Positions 32,934 through 44,615 of a stretch of DNA of 64,000 bases are shown here, piece by piece (position 1 is the first letter of the stretch; each line of letters opens with the position of its first letter). Source of the DNA: Sesamum alatum (taxonomy: Eukaryota; Streptophyta; Magnoliopsida; Lamiales; Pedaliaceae); assembly GCA_034509735.1 (NCBI GenBank), contig JACGWO010000004.1, forward strand, positions 16,473,395 to 16,537,394, read 5' to 3'. A program made the translations under genes and the position numbers. The notes beneath the pieces are model-generated. The model was not told the DNA's origin. It was given only the letters and a program-made list of their open reading frames with translations, and ran no database searches.

Positions 32934-33979
32934 ATGACTAAAGACCATGCATTTAATTTTTTATCAAACCACCGTCTTTTATATTCTGCTGATCGCGAAC
33001 TCTGTTTTAAATGTAGATTTAAAATGTCTAAGAACCCACTTTCAACCATTCTTGAGACAAACAAATTCAATGGAACCAATTACAACAACTGGTTGCGTAA
33101 TCTCAGGATAGTCCTGGATTATGAGAACCAAGGCTACGTCATGGACGAGCCTCTCCCTAGGACCTTACCGGAAGGATCCACGCCGGAAGAACGTGAGACG
33201 TTCGAGACTTGGCATAAGGATAACCGGAAGGTCCGTAGCGTCATACTTGCTTCGATGTCAAATGAGATTCAGAAGCAATATGAAAGGCTAGAAGATGTCC
33301 CTTCCATTATGGCTCGCCTTACGGATTGCTATGCAGTCCCGGACCGGCATACTAGGTATGTCGCGACCAAGGCGTTCTTTGGAATCAAAATGACAAAAGG
33401 ATCCTCTGTACAAGAGCACGGGGTTAAAATGCTTACCCTGGTGGAAAAGCTCGAGGACCTAAAGGAAGGTCTCGATAATGAAACGTACATAGATGTGATC
33501 CTTCAGTCACTCCCACCCTCCTTCGACCAATTTATCGTCAAGTATAACATGAACGCACTTGAGAAGGGCATTCATGAGTTGATCAATATGTTGGTGCAAT
33601 ACGAGGCAACGACTAAGAAGTCCACGCCTTCGGTATTGTTTGGAGGTGCTTCGACTTCCAAGACGAAAGGCAAAGGTGCCACACGTTAGAAAAAGAAGAA
33701 AGGGAAGGGAAAGGCCGTCAAAGCAGCTACGAACACTAAGAGTGTTCCTATTGCCAAAGAGGAGAAAGGCAAAGGAAAGGGAAAGGTTGTCTCTAAGCAA
33801 CAGTCGAAGGCATATGACATATGTATCAATTGCCGTGAGAAAGGGCATTGGAAGAGAGAGTGCCCCAAACTCTTCTCGAACCAAGGTATTTTTGTGATTG
33901 AGGTTAATATGGTCACTAATTCTGCCTCTTGGGTATTATATACCGGCTGTGGAGCCCACATTTGCAATGACTTGCAGGT
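32934..33979 (+). pseudogene. gag: Family A gag-protease start, broken
   Basis: Gag opens at 32934 (MTKDHAF) with MSKNPLST at 33024, and runs 251 residues to a TAG at 33687-33689 that replaces the Trp codon of the GRWKRKK motif. The same frame then continues through the Lys/Gly-rich linker, the CINCREKGHWKREC knuckle (about 33823-33864) and the protease motif. There the catalytic DTG reads YTG (near 33940), which would abolish aspartic protease activity. One extra base near 33978 shifts the frame into pol. No functional Gag-protease can be made from this copy. Confidence 0.88.
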
Positions 33980-36190
33980 TGCTGAAAAGAAGCAGAAAAC
34001 TGGGTAGCGGGGACATGATCCTGAAGCTTGGGAATGGCAAGGCCATCTCGGCAGAAGCAGTAGGATCCACCACTCTAGTGATTAGTGATAGTATTAGCAT
34101 AGAATTAGAGAAAGTTTATTTTTTACCTAGTATGATTAAAAACATCATTTCCATTCCATTGTTGGACAATAGTTGTTATGAGTTTAGAATCAATAAAAAT
34201 TGCTTTTATTTAATGAGGTGTGGAATTGCTCATCTACTTGGTACACTAAATAACGGGCTCTATATCTTGCAACAAATGAACTTCGTTCTTAACACTCAAC
34301 ACAAACGTAAATTAGATAATAACGGGAACGCACGACTGTGGCACGCTAGGCTAGGTCACATATCCCAAGATAGGATGAAAAGGTTGGTAGACTCAAAGAA
34401 CCTAGAGGTAAGGGACTTGAGTGAGCTACCAACTTGTGAATCTTGTCTAAGAGGGAAAATGACCAAAAAGCCCTTTGTAGGACAAAGCAGGCTTGCCACA
34501 GGTCTGTTGGACTTGATCCATACAGATGTATGTGGACCACTAAGGACGCAGGCCCGAAGTGGGTTCTCCTACTTCATAACCTTTACCGATGATCATTCAC
34601 GGTATGGTTATGTTTACCTAATGAGGTACAAGTCTGAATCTCTTGAGAGGTTTAAAGAATTCAGACTTGAAGTGGAGAACCAGACCAACTGCAAAATTAA
34701 AGTCCTACGGTCAGACCGAGGCGGTGAATACCTTAGTACCGGCACACCACAATTGAATGGTGTCTCTGAAAGGAGGAACCGAACCTTGTTGGACATGGTT
34801 CGATCCATGATGAGTTTTACCAAATTGCCCTTGTCCTTTTGGGGCTATGCGTTGGAAACAGCGGCCAAATTGATAAATTTTGCACCTACCAGTGTATTGA
34901 CCCAAACGCCATATGAGATATGGCACGGCAAGCCTGCATCCTACAACTACTTGAAAATGTGGGGTAGCCCCGCATACGTCAAGAGATTAGTGGGAGATAA
35001 GCTAGAATCCAGGTCTAGCTTATGCAGGTTCGTTGGATACCCTAAAAAAACTGCGGGTTATTACTTTTATGACCCCTTGGAACAAAAGGTGTTTATTTCA
35101 AGGAATGCAGTATTCTTGGAGCAAGGCTTCCCAGAGGATGTCCAACCTGATGAGCTGATCCTTGAGGAATCAAGTGATGGAGTTCAGCCATCAGAGGTAG
35201 CCGTGGAACCCTTACTTAGAGGATTCAGGAGTGACACCCGAAGGGCTGACCAACCTCGAGAAGTCCAACATGCCAGGCATGAAGGACAGCCTCAGGAACG
35301 GCCAGCCCCGGTCCCTGAACTGCCGGCTCCGATACAGTCAGCGCCCACAGTCACCACTGACGTTCCCGTCCTCCGTAGGTCTGCTAGAGAGTCCAGACCA
35401 CCAGTGAGATATGGCTTTCTAAATGCGACCGGTCTTTTAGATAACTATCCTAAGACATATGGAGAAGCGATGTCTGACATCGACTCCGGGAAATGGCTTG
35501 AGGCCATGAAAACCGAAATGGACTCCATAAACGAGAACCAAGTCTGGAGACTTGTAGATCCACCGAGAGGTATTAAGCCAGTGGGTTGTAAGTGGGTCTA
35601 CAAGCGCAAACTTGGCGTTGATGGAGAAGTCACAACCTTCAAGGCTAGGCTTGTAGCTAAAGGATACACTCAACGACCCGGGGTCGATTTTGAGGATACC
35701 TACTCGCCTGTAGCCATGGCTAAGTCCATTCGAATCCTGCTCGCCATAGCAACATGGTATGACTATGAGATATGGCAGATGGACATGAAAACGGCCTTCC
35801 TTAACGGTTTCGTTGAGGAAGAGATCTATATGGATCAACCGGAGGGCTTCACAGTCACTGGAGAAGAACGGAAGGTCTGTTGTCTCCAAAAGTCCATCTA
35901 TGGCCTCAAACAAGCATCCCGAAGTTGGAACATTCGCTTTGATGAATTAATACGGGGCTATGACTTCATCAAGAACGAATCCGACCCTCGTGTATACAAG
36001 AAGGTCAGTGGGAGCTCTATAGTGTTCCTAGTGCTTTATGTGGACGACATTCTACTGATTGGTAATGACGTTAGAATGTTGGGAGACACAAAAGCATGGT
36101 TGTCAACCCAGTTTTCCATGAAGGATTTGGGTGAAGCCTATTACATTCTAGGCTTCCAGATCGTCAGGTACAGATCCAAAAGGATGTTAG
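33980..36190 (+). pseudogene. pol: Family A pol: integrase and reverse transcriptase, truncated
   Basis: A long open frame of about 735 codons in pol phase ends where an A(-) LTR inserts. Integrase: HARLGH and CESC zinc ligands (about 34345-34445), first Asp in HTDVCGP, RSDRGGEY, then GVSERRN. An in-frame deletion of about 19 codons near 34737 removes the stretch between the second Asp and the Glu, shortening the DD35E spacing to about half, so integrase is probably dead. RT: QMDMKTAFLNGF and LYVDDILLIGND are intact. It ends at SKRMLV, so the RT end, RNase H and 3' LTR are missing. Confidence 0.9.
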
Positions 36191-38124
36191 TGAAAGAAAT
36201 CGTGGATCGTCCCGGGAAATTGCGCGAATGCGGAAGCGCGATATAAAATAAAATACAAAAAATTAAAGCATGCTTTAATGAATTAAAGAACACGCTCAAG
36301 GGGTGTACCCTTGAGATTTCCCGGGTGTTTGGTGTATCTCATGAATAAATAACACGTAAGCAATCATGTAGGCCATAGGGTTGATAAAATAAAAGGAGGC
36401 GAAAATGTAAACCGAGACCTACCCGTTGTCGTTTTCGTCTTCAACGGCTACACGCGTTGTTCCCCGTTTTGAACCAAGATCTCGTTCTTGAGACCCTCCA
36501 AATCGTGACATACGATCCACCCACGTATCTTGTACGTCGTGCTAGCAACGAACAAGTGTATATTTTGGAGTGGATGAATCAACGACACGTTATCAATTAA
36601 CGGTATTGATTCATCTAAGTTCTAATGTTCCAAGAACAAGAGAACTAGAAATAATTTCTTGGAGAGAGTGGAGAGAGAGGGCGGACGAGAGAGATGGGAG
36701 AGGGGGCTGAAAATTGTGTGTTGTGTGTGTGTATTGGAATTTCATCATCCTTCAATTGTTGGAAGCTAGAGGTTTATATAGAGGAGGAGTTTAATCCTCT
36801 TTAAACTCCAACTCTAAGAACTCTAATTTGACTAGGATTTTGACCTAGTCAAACTCCTAGTCAAACTAGTGTTTGACCTAGTCAAACCAATCCTAGCCTT
36901 CCATCTCCCATTTCCATCTCAAACCGTTGATTTTAATTTAATGGAATATTTAAATTCCATTAAATATTCCAAAAGGCCAAATAAATATAATAAATAAATA
37001 TTAATATTTATTCTAGGCCCATTAAATCAATTCCCTTAATAAATCCAATTTATTAATTTAATTCCCTTTATCAAATAGAAGGAATTAATTTTTTTCAAGA
37101 AAATATAGGACCCGATTAAATCTAATTTAATCATTCCTTTACTCCAATATTTAATTCCAAATTAAATACTTAAGTGTGTGTGGATAGTGTGTGACTCTTT
37201 AGGTTCACCTTTCAGCTAGACTTGGTCGGATTCCTAGAATCCGCCCGTTACCATGGGTGGCCATCTAGTAACGGTCCATGGCACTAGAGACTAGGTGAAA
37301 TAATCGGGGATGAACATTTAGGCCCTAACAGTACACTTGTCCTTCTGTCTTCGGTCTCATCACTTAGAGTCTAGGGCACGGAAAATGCAGGTACCCATTT
37401 TGGACCTAAGTGTCGGTCTGTCCTTACTAAACGCCGCAAGGGAAACCTTCCCTTCTGTTCAGTTACTGTGGCCACAGATTTTAGGGACAAGACACAGAGC
37501 ATACATGAGACTCAACTGTCAATACCTTTTGACAGGAGACAGATCCTTTCTTGGAAACTACTATCACTCTGTACACCCGAGCTGCACTAGACATGGCTTA
37601 TGACTACTCAAGAGTATTTTGGCAATCTCTCACCATATCTAAGATGCAGACCTGATGCACAGGTAAACTCAGCAGTTCCTCAAGTCAAAGGACTTGACCT
37701 GTACCGTTGGAACCGGGAATACGTCATACCTTGCAGACCATACTCAAGGTCCTCCGTAAGACGGTTCCCGCGAGTCACCTCAGTCAGCTGCTTCCTAGCA
37801 TGCTGACCCACTAACACTGCTTAGATGACCTTCGTCACCCATCGATGAAATACGACAGCAGATGCTTAGTGCAAGTCTCAAAGGGAATCCCGGTACCCAT
37901 TTTCGGGATTCCTTGGCTTGGAGATTTCCGGACTGATTCGGTAAGACTGATTTCATGGACCTACCTCCAAGCGTAGTCCCAATCCCCGAAATCGATTCTC
38001 AGTCCGTGGGCTTTGTTTGCGTAGTGAATAGATATGTGAAACCAGATATAAGTGAACGTAAACAAAGTATTGCCATATGAATTTTTCACTTCTTTATTCA
38101 TATATGTTTTATCAAATACCTGAG
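36191..38124 (-). mobile_element. Family A LTR, minus orientation, end missing
   Basis: It starts TGAAAGAAATCG immediately after GTTAG of the A(+) pol. It matches other A LTRs until ATCAAATACCTGAGA near 38124, then switches to B LTR sequence. About 80 bp of the normal end (to TAACA) is absent. The hairpin module (37438-37535) is intact. Confidence 0.88.
37438..37535. other. Three-hairpin U3 module, family A version
   Basis: AAGGGAA-ACC-TTCCCTT (37438-37454), palindrome CTGTGGCCACAG (37466-37477) and CTGTCAA-TACCTT-TTGACAG (37516-37535), all perfect pairings. The other A LTRs have the same set, e.g. 42453-42469 and 42481-42492. Confidence 0.65.
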
Positions 38125-39587
38125 ACAAGTCAACTAACACCTAGCATCCAACATGGCCGATTTTTGCTCCCTCCAATGTAGCAATTTTCGGTCATGCTTA
38201 TTTAGAGAAGAAGTCCAACTTCTTCCGCTTTCAAAAATGGAATTAACACACCTCTCGGGTCAAAATTTAACGGACCGGGTTCTACTATAATCCAATTACG
38301 ACGAACCCAAAATTAAATTCAGTTTAATTTAATGTCCACTTAAATAATTCCCATTGATCTTTTAATCCAATTAAAAGATCCAACATCTCAACTTTCCATA
38401 TTAATCGATAAATCCTATTTACCGATTAAACGAGGGCCCGATACAATATCGGCCCGTCCATCCAATGGACAATCCCTTAAGTAATATAATTATTTATTCA
38501 TCCTTTGAAATTGACTCCACTCAATTTTTCAACCTTCTCGGTGATTTGTGTGTGACCCTTTTGGTTCACCCTCAGCTAGACTTGGGCCTGTGTCCCATAA
38601 GGGCTCGTTACCATGGGTGGTCGTCTAGCAATGGTCCATGGCATTAGAGACCAAGTGAATGTTGGCGTGAACATTTACGTGCCGATTTCGTACGGGGACA
38701 GTCCTTCTGTCTACCGTCTCCCGCCCTTAGTCTAGGGTATGGAATCGGGCTTCGGTTCCCATCCTTGATTAGGCATCTATGCTTAATACCTGATACTACG
38801 CATACCTCATTGCGTCGACACAGGAAACCATTCCATTTCGACCAACCACTGTTGCCACAGCTTTAACCAGCATGAATGTGCCTCCGAGTCCATTGGAGAT
38901 ACCTCTGTCACATATTGACAGGGGACGGGTCCTCTTCTTGGAACCCACCATCCTCACTACACATTCTGACTGCACTGGACAAAGCTTATAATAATCATCT
39001 TACAGAATGATCACCTCTCGCCAGATCTAAGATACAGCCGTCCTGTGCACATGACTGCCATGGTTCCTCAAGTCTGAGGACTACTCCCGTACTATCGGAA
39101 CCGGGGAAATCCAATCATACCGACCAAGCCTCCAAGGCTTTCATATGATGATCCCCACATCTCAGTCCAGTCGGTTTGACCCCAGTCAACCAACCCATCA
39201 AGATCGTGTACGCGTCCCACGCCTGTCACCGTGAAACACGACACTCATCCAATGAACACAACTCTTGATGCACGTCTCGATAGGACTCTCGATGTCCTGT
39301 CTCGAGGTCCTCGACTTGGAACGTTTCAGACCCAACTCTTAATTAGTTGATTTCATGACCATCATCCAATGCGTGACCCAACTGCATGAGTTGTTAATCG
39401 TGGTTTGTGGGCTTTGTTGCGATATATGTAAAACACCATTTTAGCATATGAAAAATGAGCACAACAAAGAGAATACCAAATGTAACGAATACTTATTTTA
39501 TTCATTACATAATATTACATTACATCAAGTTGTCAGATAGGTTACAAAATGCTAAACCTATTGGCTTTCTGGTCACCTATTCTAACA
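38125..39587 (-). mobile_element. Family B LTR fragment, minus orientation
   Basis: U3 part of a B LTR, starting mid-LTR at AAGTCAACTAACACCTAGC and ending ...CTATTCTAACA at 39587. It is joined to the A LTR through a short GAGA overlap. It is more diverged from other B copies (e.g. CTGTTGCCACAG in the palindrome), so probably older. It is followed by TTATA and unplaced sequence. Confidence 0.82.
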
Positions 39588-40157
39588 TTATAGTCATAGA
39601 TGCCCTTGGGACTTCATTCAATTGCATAATTCGAATAAACGTATAAAATTGGAATCCAGAATAAGACATTGATGTGAAACAAATAAGATCGTCTATTACA
39701 AGGGTATTACAACATGTTTCTAGCTTGGATCAAATAAACTAGTTGGCATGCCAAGCACTACCCTAACAGTTGTAACTCTTCATACTATGCAACTTCAACT
39801 CGGACATGTCCACGCATCTCTCAAGGTTAGAGGCATAGCATCAAGAAACCTCATACTCCTCACCCAATCACATATCCTTCTTTTCCAATCCGTCGTGAGG
39901 GTATATGTGGGTTAAGGCATAGCCTTTGGCCAAAATCAAAACCTTAAGTTTCGAGTTTGGCTGCATATGTTTTTCAAAATCCTTTGCGCGCATTGAAATT
40001 GTCCCTTTTTAATCTTTGACTATATATTCATCTAATATTTAATATGTTTTTATATAATTGATAAATGTGATTTTCACTTGATGGTATCATCGCATTGGTA
40101 TAGTATGCTTTCAAAATCACCTAACTTGTTTTTAAACTTTGTATTATAATATTTATA
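39588..40157. other. Unplaced 570-bp AT-rich segment
   Basis: It has no similarity to the LTRs, leaders or gag-pol here and no long reading frame. It lies between the 5' starts of two oppositely oriented B LTRs, and TTATA is found at both its ends. It could be host DNA or another element's untranslated region. I see no gene in it. Confidence 0.5.
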
Positions 40158-41223
40158 TGTTAGAATAGGTGACCAGAAAGCCAATAGGTTTGGCGATTTG
40201 TAACCTATCTGACAACTTGATGTAAATGTAATATTATTATGTGATGAATAAGATGAGCATTCGTCACCAATGGTACCTTCTTTGTTGCACTCATCTTACA
40301 TTTGTTAAAATGGTGTTTAACTTATATCGCAACAAAGCCCACAGACCATGGATAACAACTCGTGCAGTTGGGCCACGCATTAGATGGTGGTCATGAAACC
40401 AACTGATTAAGAGTTGAGTCTAAAACGTTCCAAGTCAAGGACCTCGAGACAGGGCATCGAGAGTCCTATTGAGACTTGCATCAAGAGTCGTGTTCATTGG
40501 ATGAGTGTCGTGTTTCATCGGCGACAGACGTGGGACGCCTACACGATCTTGATGGGTTGGTCGACTGGGGTTCAGCCAACTGGACTGACTCACGGGGATC
40601 ATCATATGGAAGCCTTGGAGGCTTGGTCGGTATGATTGGTTTTCCCCGGTTCCGATAGTACGGGAGTAATCCTCAGACTTGAGGGATCATGGCAGTCGCG
40701 TGCACAGGACGGCTGTATCTTGGATCTGGCGAGAGCTAATCATTCTGTAAGATGATTATCATAAGCCTTGTCCAGTGCAGTCGGAATGTGTAGCGAGGAC
40801 AGTGGATTCCAAAAAGAGGATCCGTCCCCTGTCAGTATGTGACAGAGGTATCTGCTATGCACTCGGAGATACGTTCATGCTGTGTAAAGCTGTGGCCACA
40901 GTGGTTGGTCGAACAGGGAATGGTTTCCTGTGTCGACGCAATGAAACATACGTGGTCTCGAGTATTAAGCATAGATGCCTAGTCAAGGATGGGAACCGAC
41001 GCCCAATTCCATACTCTAGACTAAGGGCGGGAGACGGTAGACGGAAGGATCGTACCCGTACGGAATCGGCACCTAAATGTTCACGCCAATTCACCTAGTC
41101 TCTAGTGCCATGGACCGTTGCTAGACGGCCACCCATGGTAACGGGCCCTTGTGGGACACGGGCCCAAGTCTAGCTGAGGGTGAACCTAAAGGGTCACACA
41201 CAAATCACCGAGGAGGTTGAGAG
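40158..41223 (+). mobile_element. Family B LTR, left part, interrupted
   Basis: It starts TGTTAGAATAGG and runs in plus orientation to GGTTGAGAG, where the complete A(-) element inserts. After that element only eight more bases (GAGAGATC, 51595-51602, the first five being the duplication) remain before another B LTR begins at 51603. The rest of this LTR is therefore not adjacent. The palindrome is at 40890-40901. Confidence 0.85.
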
Positions 41224-43201
41224 TGAAAGAAATTGTGGATCGTCCCGGAAAAAGCGCGAATGCGGAAGCGCGGTATAATTAAAATTAAAACGGAATTTAA
41301 ACATGCTTTTAAATTAAAACACGTTTCAAAGGGTGTGCCTTTGAAATTTCCCGGGCGTTCAGTGTATCTCATGAACGAATAACACAAAATAAATCATGGA
41401 GGCCATAGGGTTGGAAATTAAAGAGAGGACGAAAAATCAAAACGAGACCTACCCGTTGTCGTTTTCGTCTTCAACGGCTACAAGCGTTGTTCCCCGTTTT
41501 GCACCAAGATCTCGTCTTTGAGACCCTCTAAATCGTGACACACGATCCACCCACGTATCTTGCACGTCGTGCTAGCAACGAACAAGTTTATGTTTTTGGA
41601 GTGGATGAATCAATAACACATTATTGATTAATGGTATTGATTCATCAAGTTCTTAATGTTCCAAGAACAAAAAGAACCAAGAAAATATTTCTTGGAGAGG
41701 GAGAGAGAATCGGACGAGAGAGAGGGAGAGAGAATCCGTGTGTGTGTGTTGTAGTGTGTGTGTTGGAGTTTCATCATCATTCAACTTGTAGGATGCTAGG
41801 GGTTTATATAGAAGAGGAGTCTAATCCTCTTTAAACTCCTCTTTCAAGAACTCTATTTTGACTAGGATTTTGACCTAGTCAAAGTCCTAGTCAAAGTAGT
41901 TCAAAACAATCCTAGCCATCCATCTCTCCCATTCATCTCACCGTTGATTTAATTTAATTTAATGGAATATTTAAAACCTATTTAAATATTTCCAAGAGGC
42001 TAAAAATAAAAATAAATATAAATATTATTTAAGCCCATTAAATAAATCCCTTTGATAAATCTAATTTATCAATTTAATTCCTTATATCTAATAGAAGGAA
42101 TTATTTCTCCAAGAAAAATAAAGGACCCGATTAAATCCAATTTAATCATTCCTTCACTCCAATATTTAATTCCTAATTAAATATCTAAATGTGTGTGGAT
42201 AGTGTGTGACTCTTTAGGTTCACCTTTCAGCTAGACTTGGTCGGATTCCTAGAATCCTTCCGTTACCATGGGTGGCCATCTAGCAACGGTCCATGGCACT
42301 AGAGACTAGGTGAAATATTCAGGGATGAACATTTAGGCTCTAACAGTACACTTGTCCTTCTGTCTTCGGTCTCATCACTTAGAGTCTAGGGCACGGATAA
42401 TGCAGGTACCCATTTTGGACCTAAGTGTCGGTCTGTCCTCACTAAATGCCGCAAGGGAATCCTTCCCTTCTGTTCAGTTACTGTGGCCACAGATTTTAGG
42501 GACAAGACACAGAACATACATGAGACTCAACTGTCAATACCTATTGGCAGGAGACAGATCCTTTCTTGGAAACTACTGTCACTTTGTACACCAGAACTGT
42601 ACTAGACATGGCTTATGACTACCAAAGAGAATTCTGGCAATCTCTCACCATATCCAAGATACAGCCCTAACGTACAGGTAAACTGAGCAATTCCTCAAGT
42701 CAAAGGACTTGGCCTGTACCGTTGGAACCGGGAATACACGTCATACCTTGCTGACCATACTCAAGGTCCTCCGTAAGACGGTTCCCGCGAGTCACCTCAG
42801 TCAGCTGCGTCCTAGCATGCTAACCCACTAACACTGCTTAGACGACCCTCGTCACCCGTCGATGAAACACGACAGCAGGTGCTTAGTGCAAGTCTCAAAT
42901 GGAATCCCGGTACCCATTTTCGGGATTCCTTGACTTGGAGATTTCCGGACTGATTCGGGAAGACTGATTCCATGGACCTACCTCCAAGCGTAGTCCCAGT
43001 CCCCGAAATTGATTCTCAGTCCGTGGGCTTTGTTTGCGTAGTGAACAGATATGGAAAACAAATATAAGTGAACACAAACAAAGTGATGCCAAATGAAATT
43101 CACTTCTTTATTCATTAATGATTTATCAAACACCTGAAATTGTCTAGACATAGGTTACATATTCCTGCCAAAATTGGCTTACATGGTCACCTATTCTAAC
43201 A
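41224..43201 (-). mobile_element. A element 3' LTR
   Basis: TGAAAG...TAACA. It lacks about a dozen bases of the GTTTTGACCTAG motif near 41899 that the 5' LTR has. TATATAAA is on the minus strand at 41803-41810. It carries the conserved CCATGG block and hairpin module in U3. Confidence 0.95.
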
Positions 43202-43212
43202 ATCTCCCACTT
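43202..43212 (-). other. Polypurine tract
   Basis: ATCTCCCACTT on the plus strand, AAGTGGGAGAT on the element strand, abutting the 3' LTR. Confidence 0.9.
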
Positions 43213-43217
43213 GACCT

Positions 43218-44525
43218 TTAAAGCCAATCACCCATATGCCTAATCCCCATCTTCTCAAGATGTTGCGTATGAGCACTCTGCGACATAGGCTTTGTCAGCG
43301 GGTCTGCTGTGTTGTCTGCTGAGTTGACTCGGTCCATCCGAACGTCACCTCTTCCTACCATTTCTCTAAGAAGATGGTAGCGTCTAAGAATGTGTTTGGA
43401 ACGGTGATGAGATCTCGGTTCCTTTGCTTGCGCTATTGCACCGTTGTTATCACAGAAGATGACAACAGGCTCGGCGATGCTAGGCACCACACCCAACTCT
43501 TGGATGTAGTTTCTCATCCAAACCGCTTCCTTAGCAGCTTCTGAAGCTGCTATGTATTCAGCCTCAGTGGTGGAGTCAGCAGTGGTTGCTTGCTTGAAAC
43601 TTTTCCAAGCCACAACTCCTCCGTTGAGTTTGAATACATACCCCGATTGAGACTTGGCATCATCGTCATCAGACTGGAAGCTAGCGTCGCTAAAGCCTTC
43701 CAGAATTAGTTCTCCATTGCCATAGACCAAGAACATTTCCTTAGTCCTCCTAAGGTACTTAAGGATGCCCTTAACGGCATTCCAATGTGCCTCTCCTGCA
43801 CAGGACTGATATCTGCTTGTCACGCTCAAAGCGTATGCAATGTCAGGCCTGGTGCAATGGACCGCATATTGGATGCTACCTACGGCAGAAGCATAGGGGA
43901 TGACTTTCATCTTTTCAAGTTCCTCATCAGTCTGCGGGGACTGCTTCTTGGACAACTTGATCCCATGCCTCATTGGAAGGAATCCTCGTTTGGAGTTGTC
44001 CATTCGATATCTCTTTAGGACTTTCTCCATATACGAGTTTTGGGTGAGCCCTAACATCCTTTTAGATCTGTCCCTGACAATCTGGATGCCTAGGATGTAG
44101 GAGGCTTCACCCAAGTCCTTCATGGAAAACTTGGTTGACAACCATGCTTTTGTGTTTCCTAACATTCTGACGTCATTACCAATGAGTAGAATGTCATCCA
44201 CGTAAAGCACTAGGAACACTATAGAGCTCCCACTGACCTTCTTGTATACACAAGGGTTGGATTCGTTTTTGATGAAGTCATATCCCCGTATTACTTCATC
44301 AAATCGAATGTTCCAACTTCGGGATGCTTGTTTGAGGCCATAGATGGACTTCTGGAGACGACAGACCTTCTGTTCTTCTCCAGTGACCGTGAAACCCTCC
44401 GGCTGATCCATATAGATCTCTTCTTCAACGAAACCGTTGAGGAAGGCCGTTTTCACGTCCATCTGCCATATTTCATAGTCATACCATGCTGCTATGGCAA
44501 GCAGGATCCGAATGGACTTAGCCAT
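43218..44525 (-). CDS. pol: A element pol, reverse transcriptase (part) and RNase H
   Basis: An open frame of 435 codons counted from the Met of MAKSIR, in the same frame as the upstream 709-codon section and separated from it only by a TGA at 44618-44616. RT catalytic Asp in QMDVKTAFL (residue 23) and YVDD (108-111). The copia landmark SIYGLKQASR lies at 60-69. RNase H has SDASFQS (279), EAEYIAASEA (321) and CDNNGAI (358), ending DPLTKP...MGDWL near the usual C-terminus. All visible catalytic residues are present. It would normally be part of one Gag-Pol polyprotein. Translation starting at this internal Met is not implied. Confidence 0.93.
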   Translation of the reverse strand: MAKSIRILLAIAAWYDYEIWQMDVKTAFLNGFVEEEIYMDQPEGFTVTGEEQKVCRLQKSIYGLKQASRSWNIRFDEVIRGYDFIKNESNPCVYKKVSGSSIVFLVLYVDDILLIGNDVRMLGNTKAWLSTKFSMKDLGEASYILGIQIVRDRSKRMLGLTQNSYMEKVLKRYRMDNSKRGFLPMRHGIKLSKKQSPQTDEELEKMKVIPYASAVGSIQYAVHCTRPDIAYALSVTSRYQSCAGEAHWNAVKGILKYLRRTKEMFLVYGNGELILEGFSDASFQSDDDDAKSQSGYVFKLNGGVVAWKSFKQATTADSTTEAEYIAASEAAKEAVWMRNYIQELGVVPSIAEPVVIFCDNNGAIAQAKEPRSHHRSKHILRRYHLLREMVGRGDVRMDRVNSADNTADPLTKPMSQSAHTQHLEKMGIRHMGDWL

Positions 44526-44615
44526 GGCTACTGGCGAGTAGGTATCCTCAAAATCGACCCCGGGTCGTTGAGTGTATCCCTTAGCTACAAGCCTAGCCTT
44601 AAAGGTTGTGACTTC

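Noticed and set aside
40775..41098. A recurring 79-107-codon frame in B LTRs (also near 23151, 52220, 55297)
   Set aside because: It spans the conserved U3 block and hairpins, has variable ends and no recognisable domain. Nucleotide-level conservation explains it better than coding.
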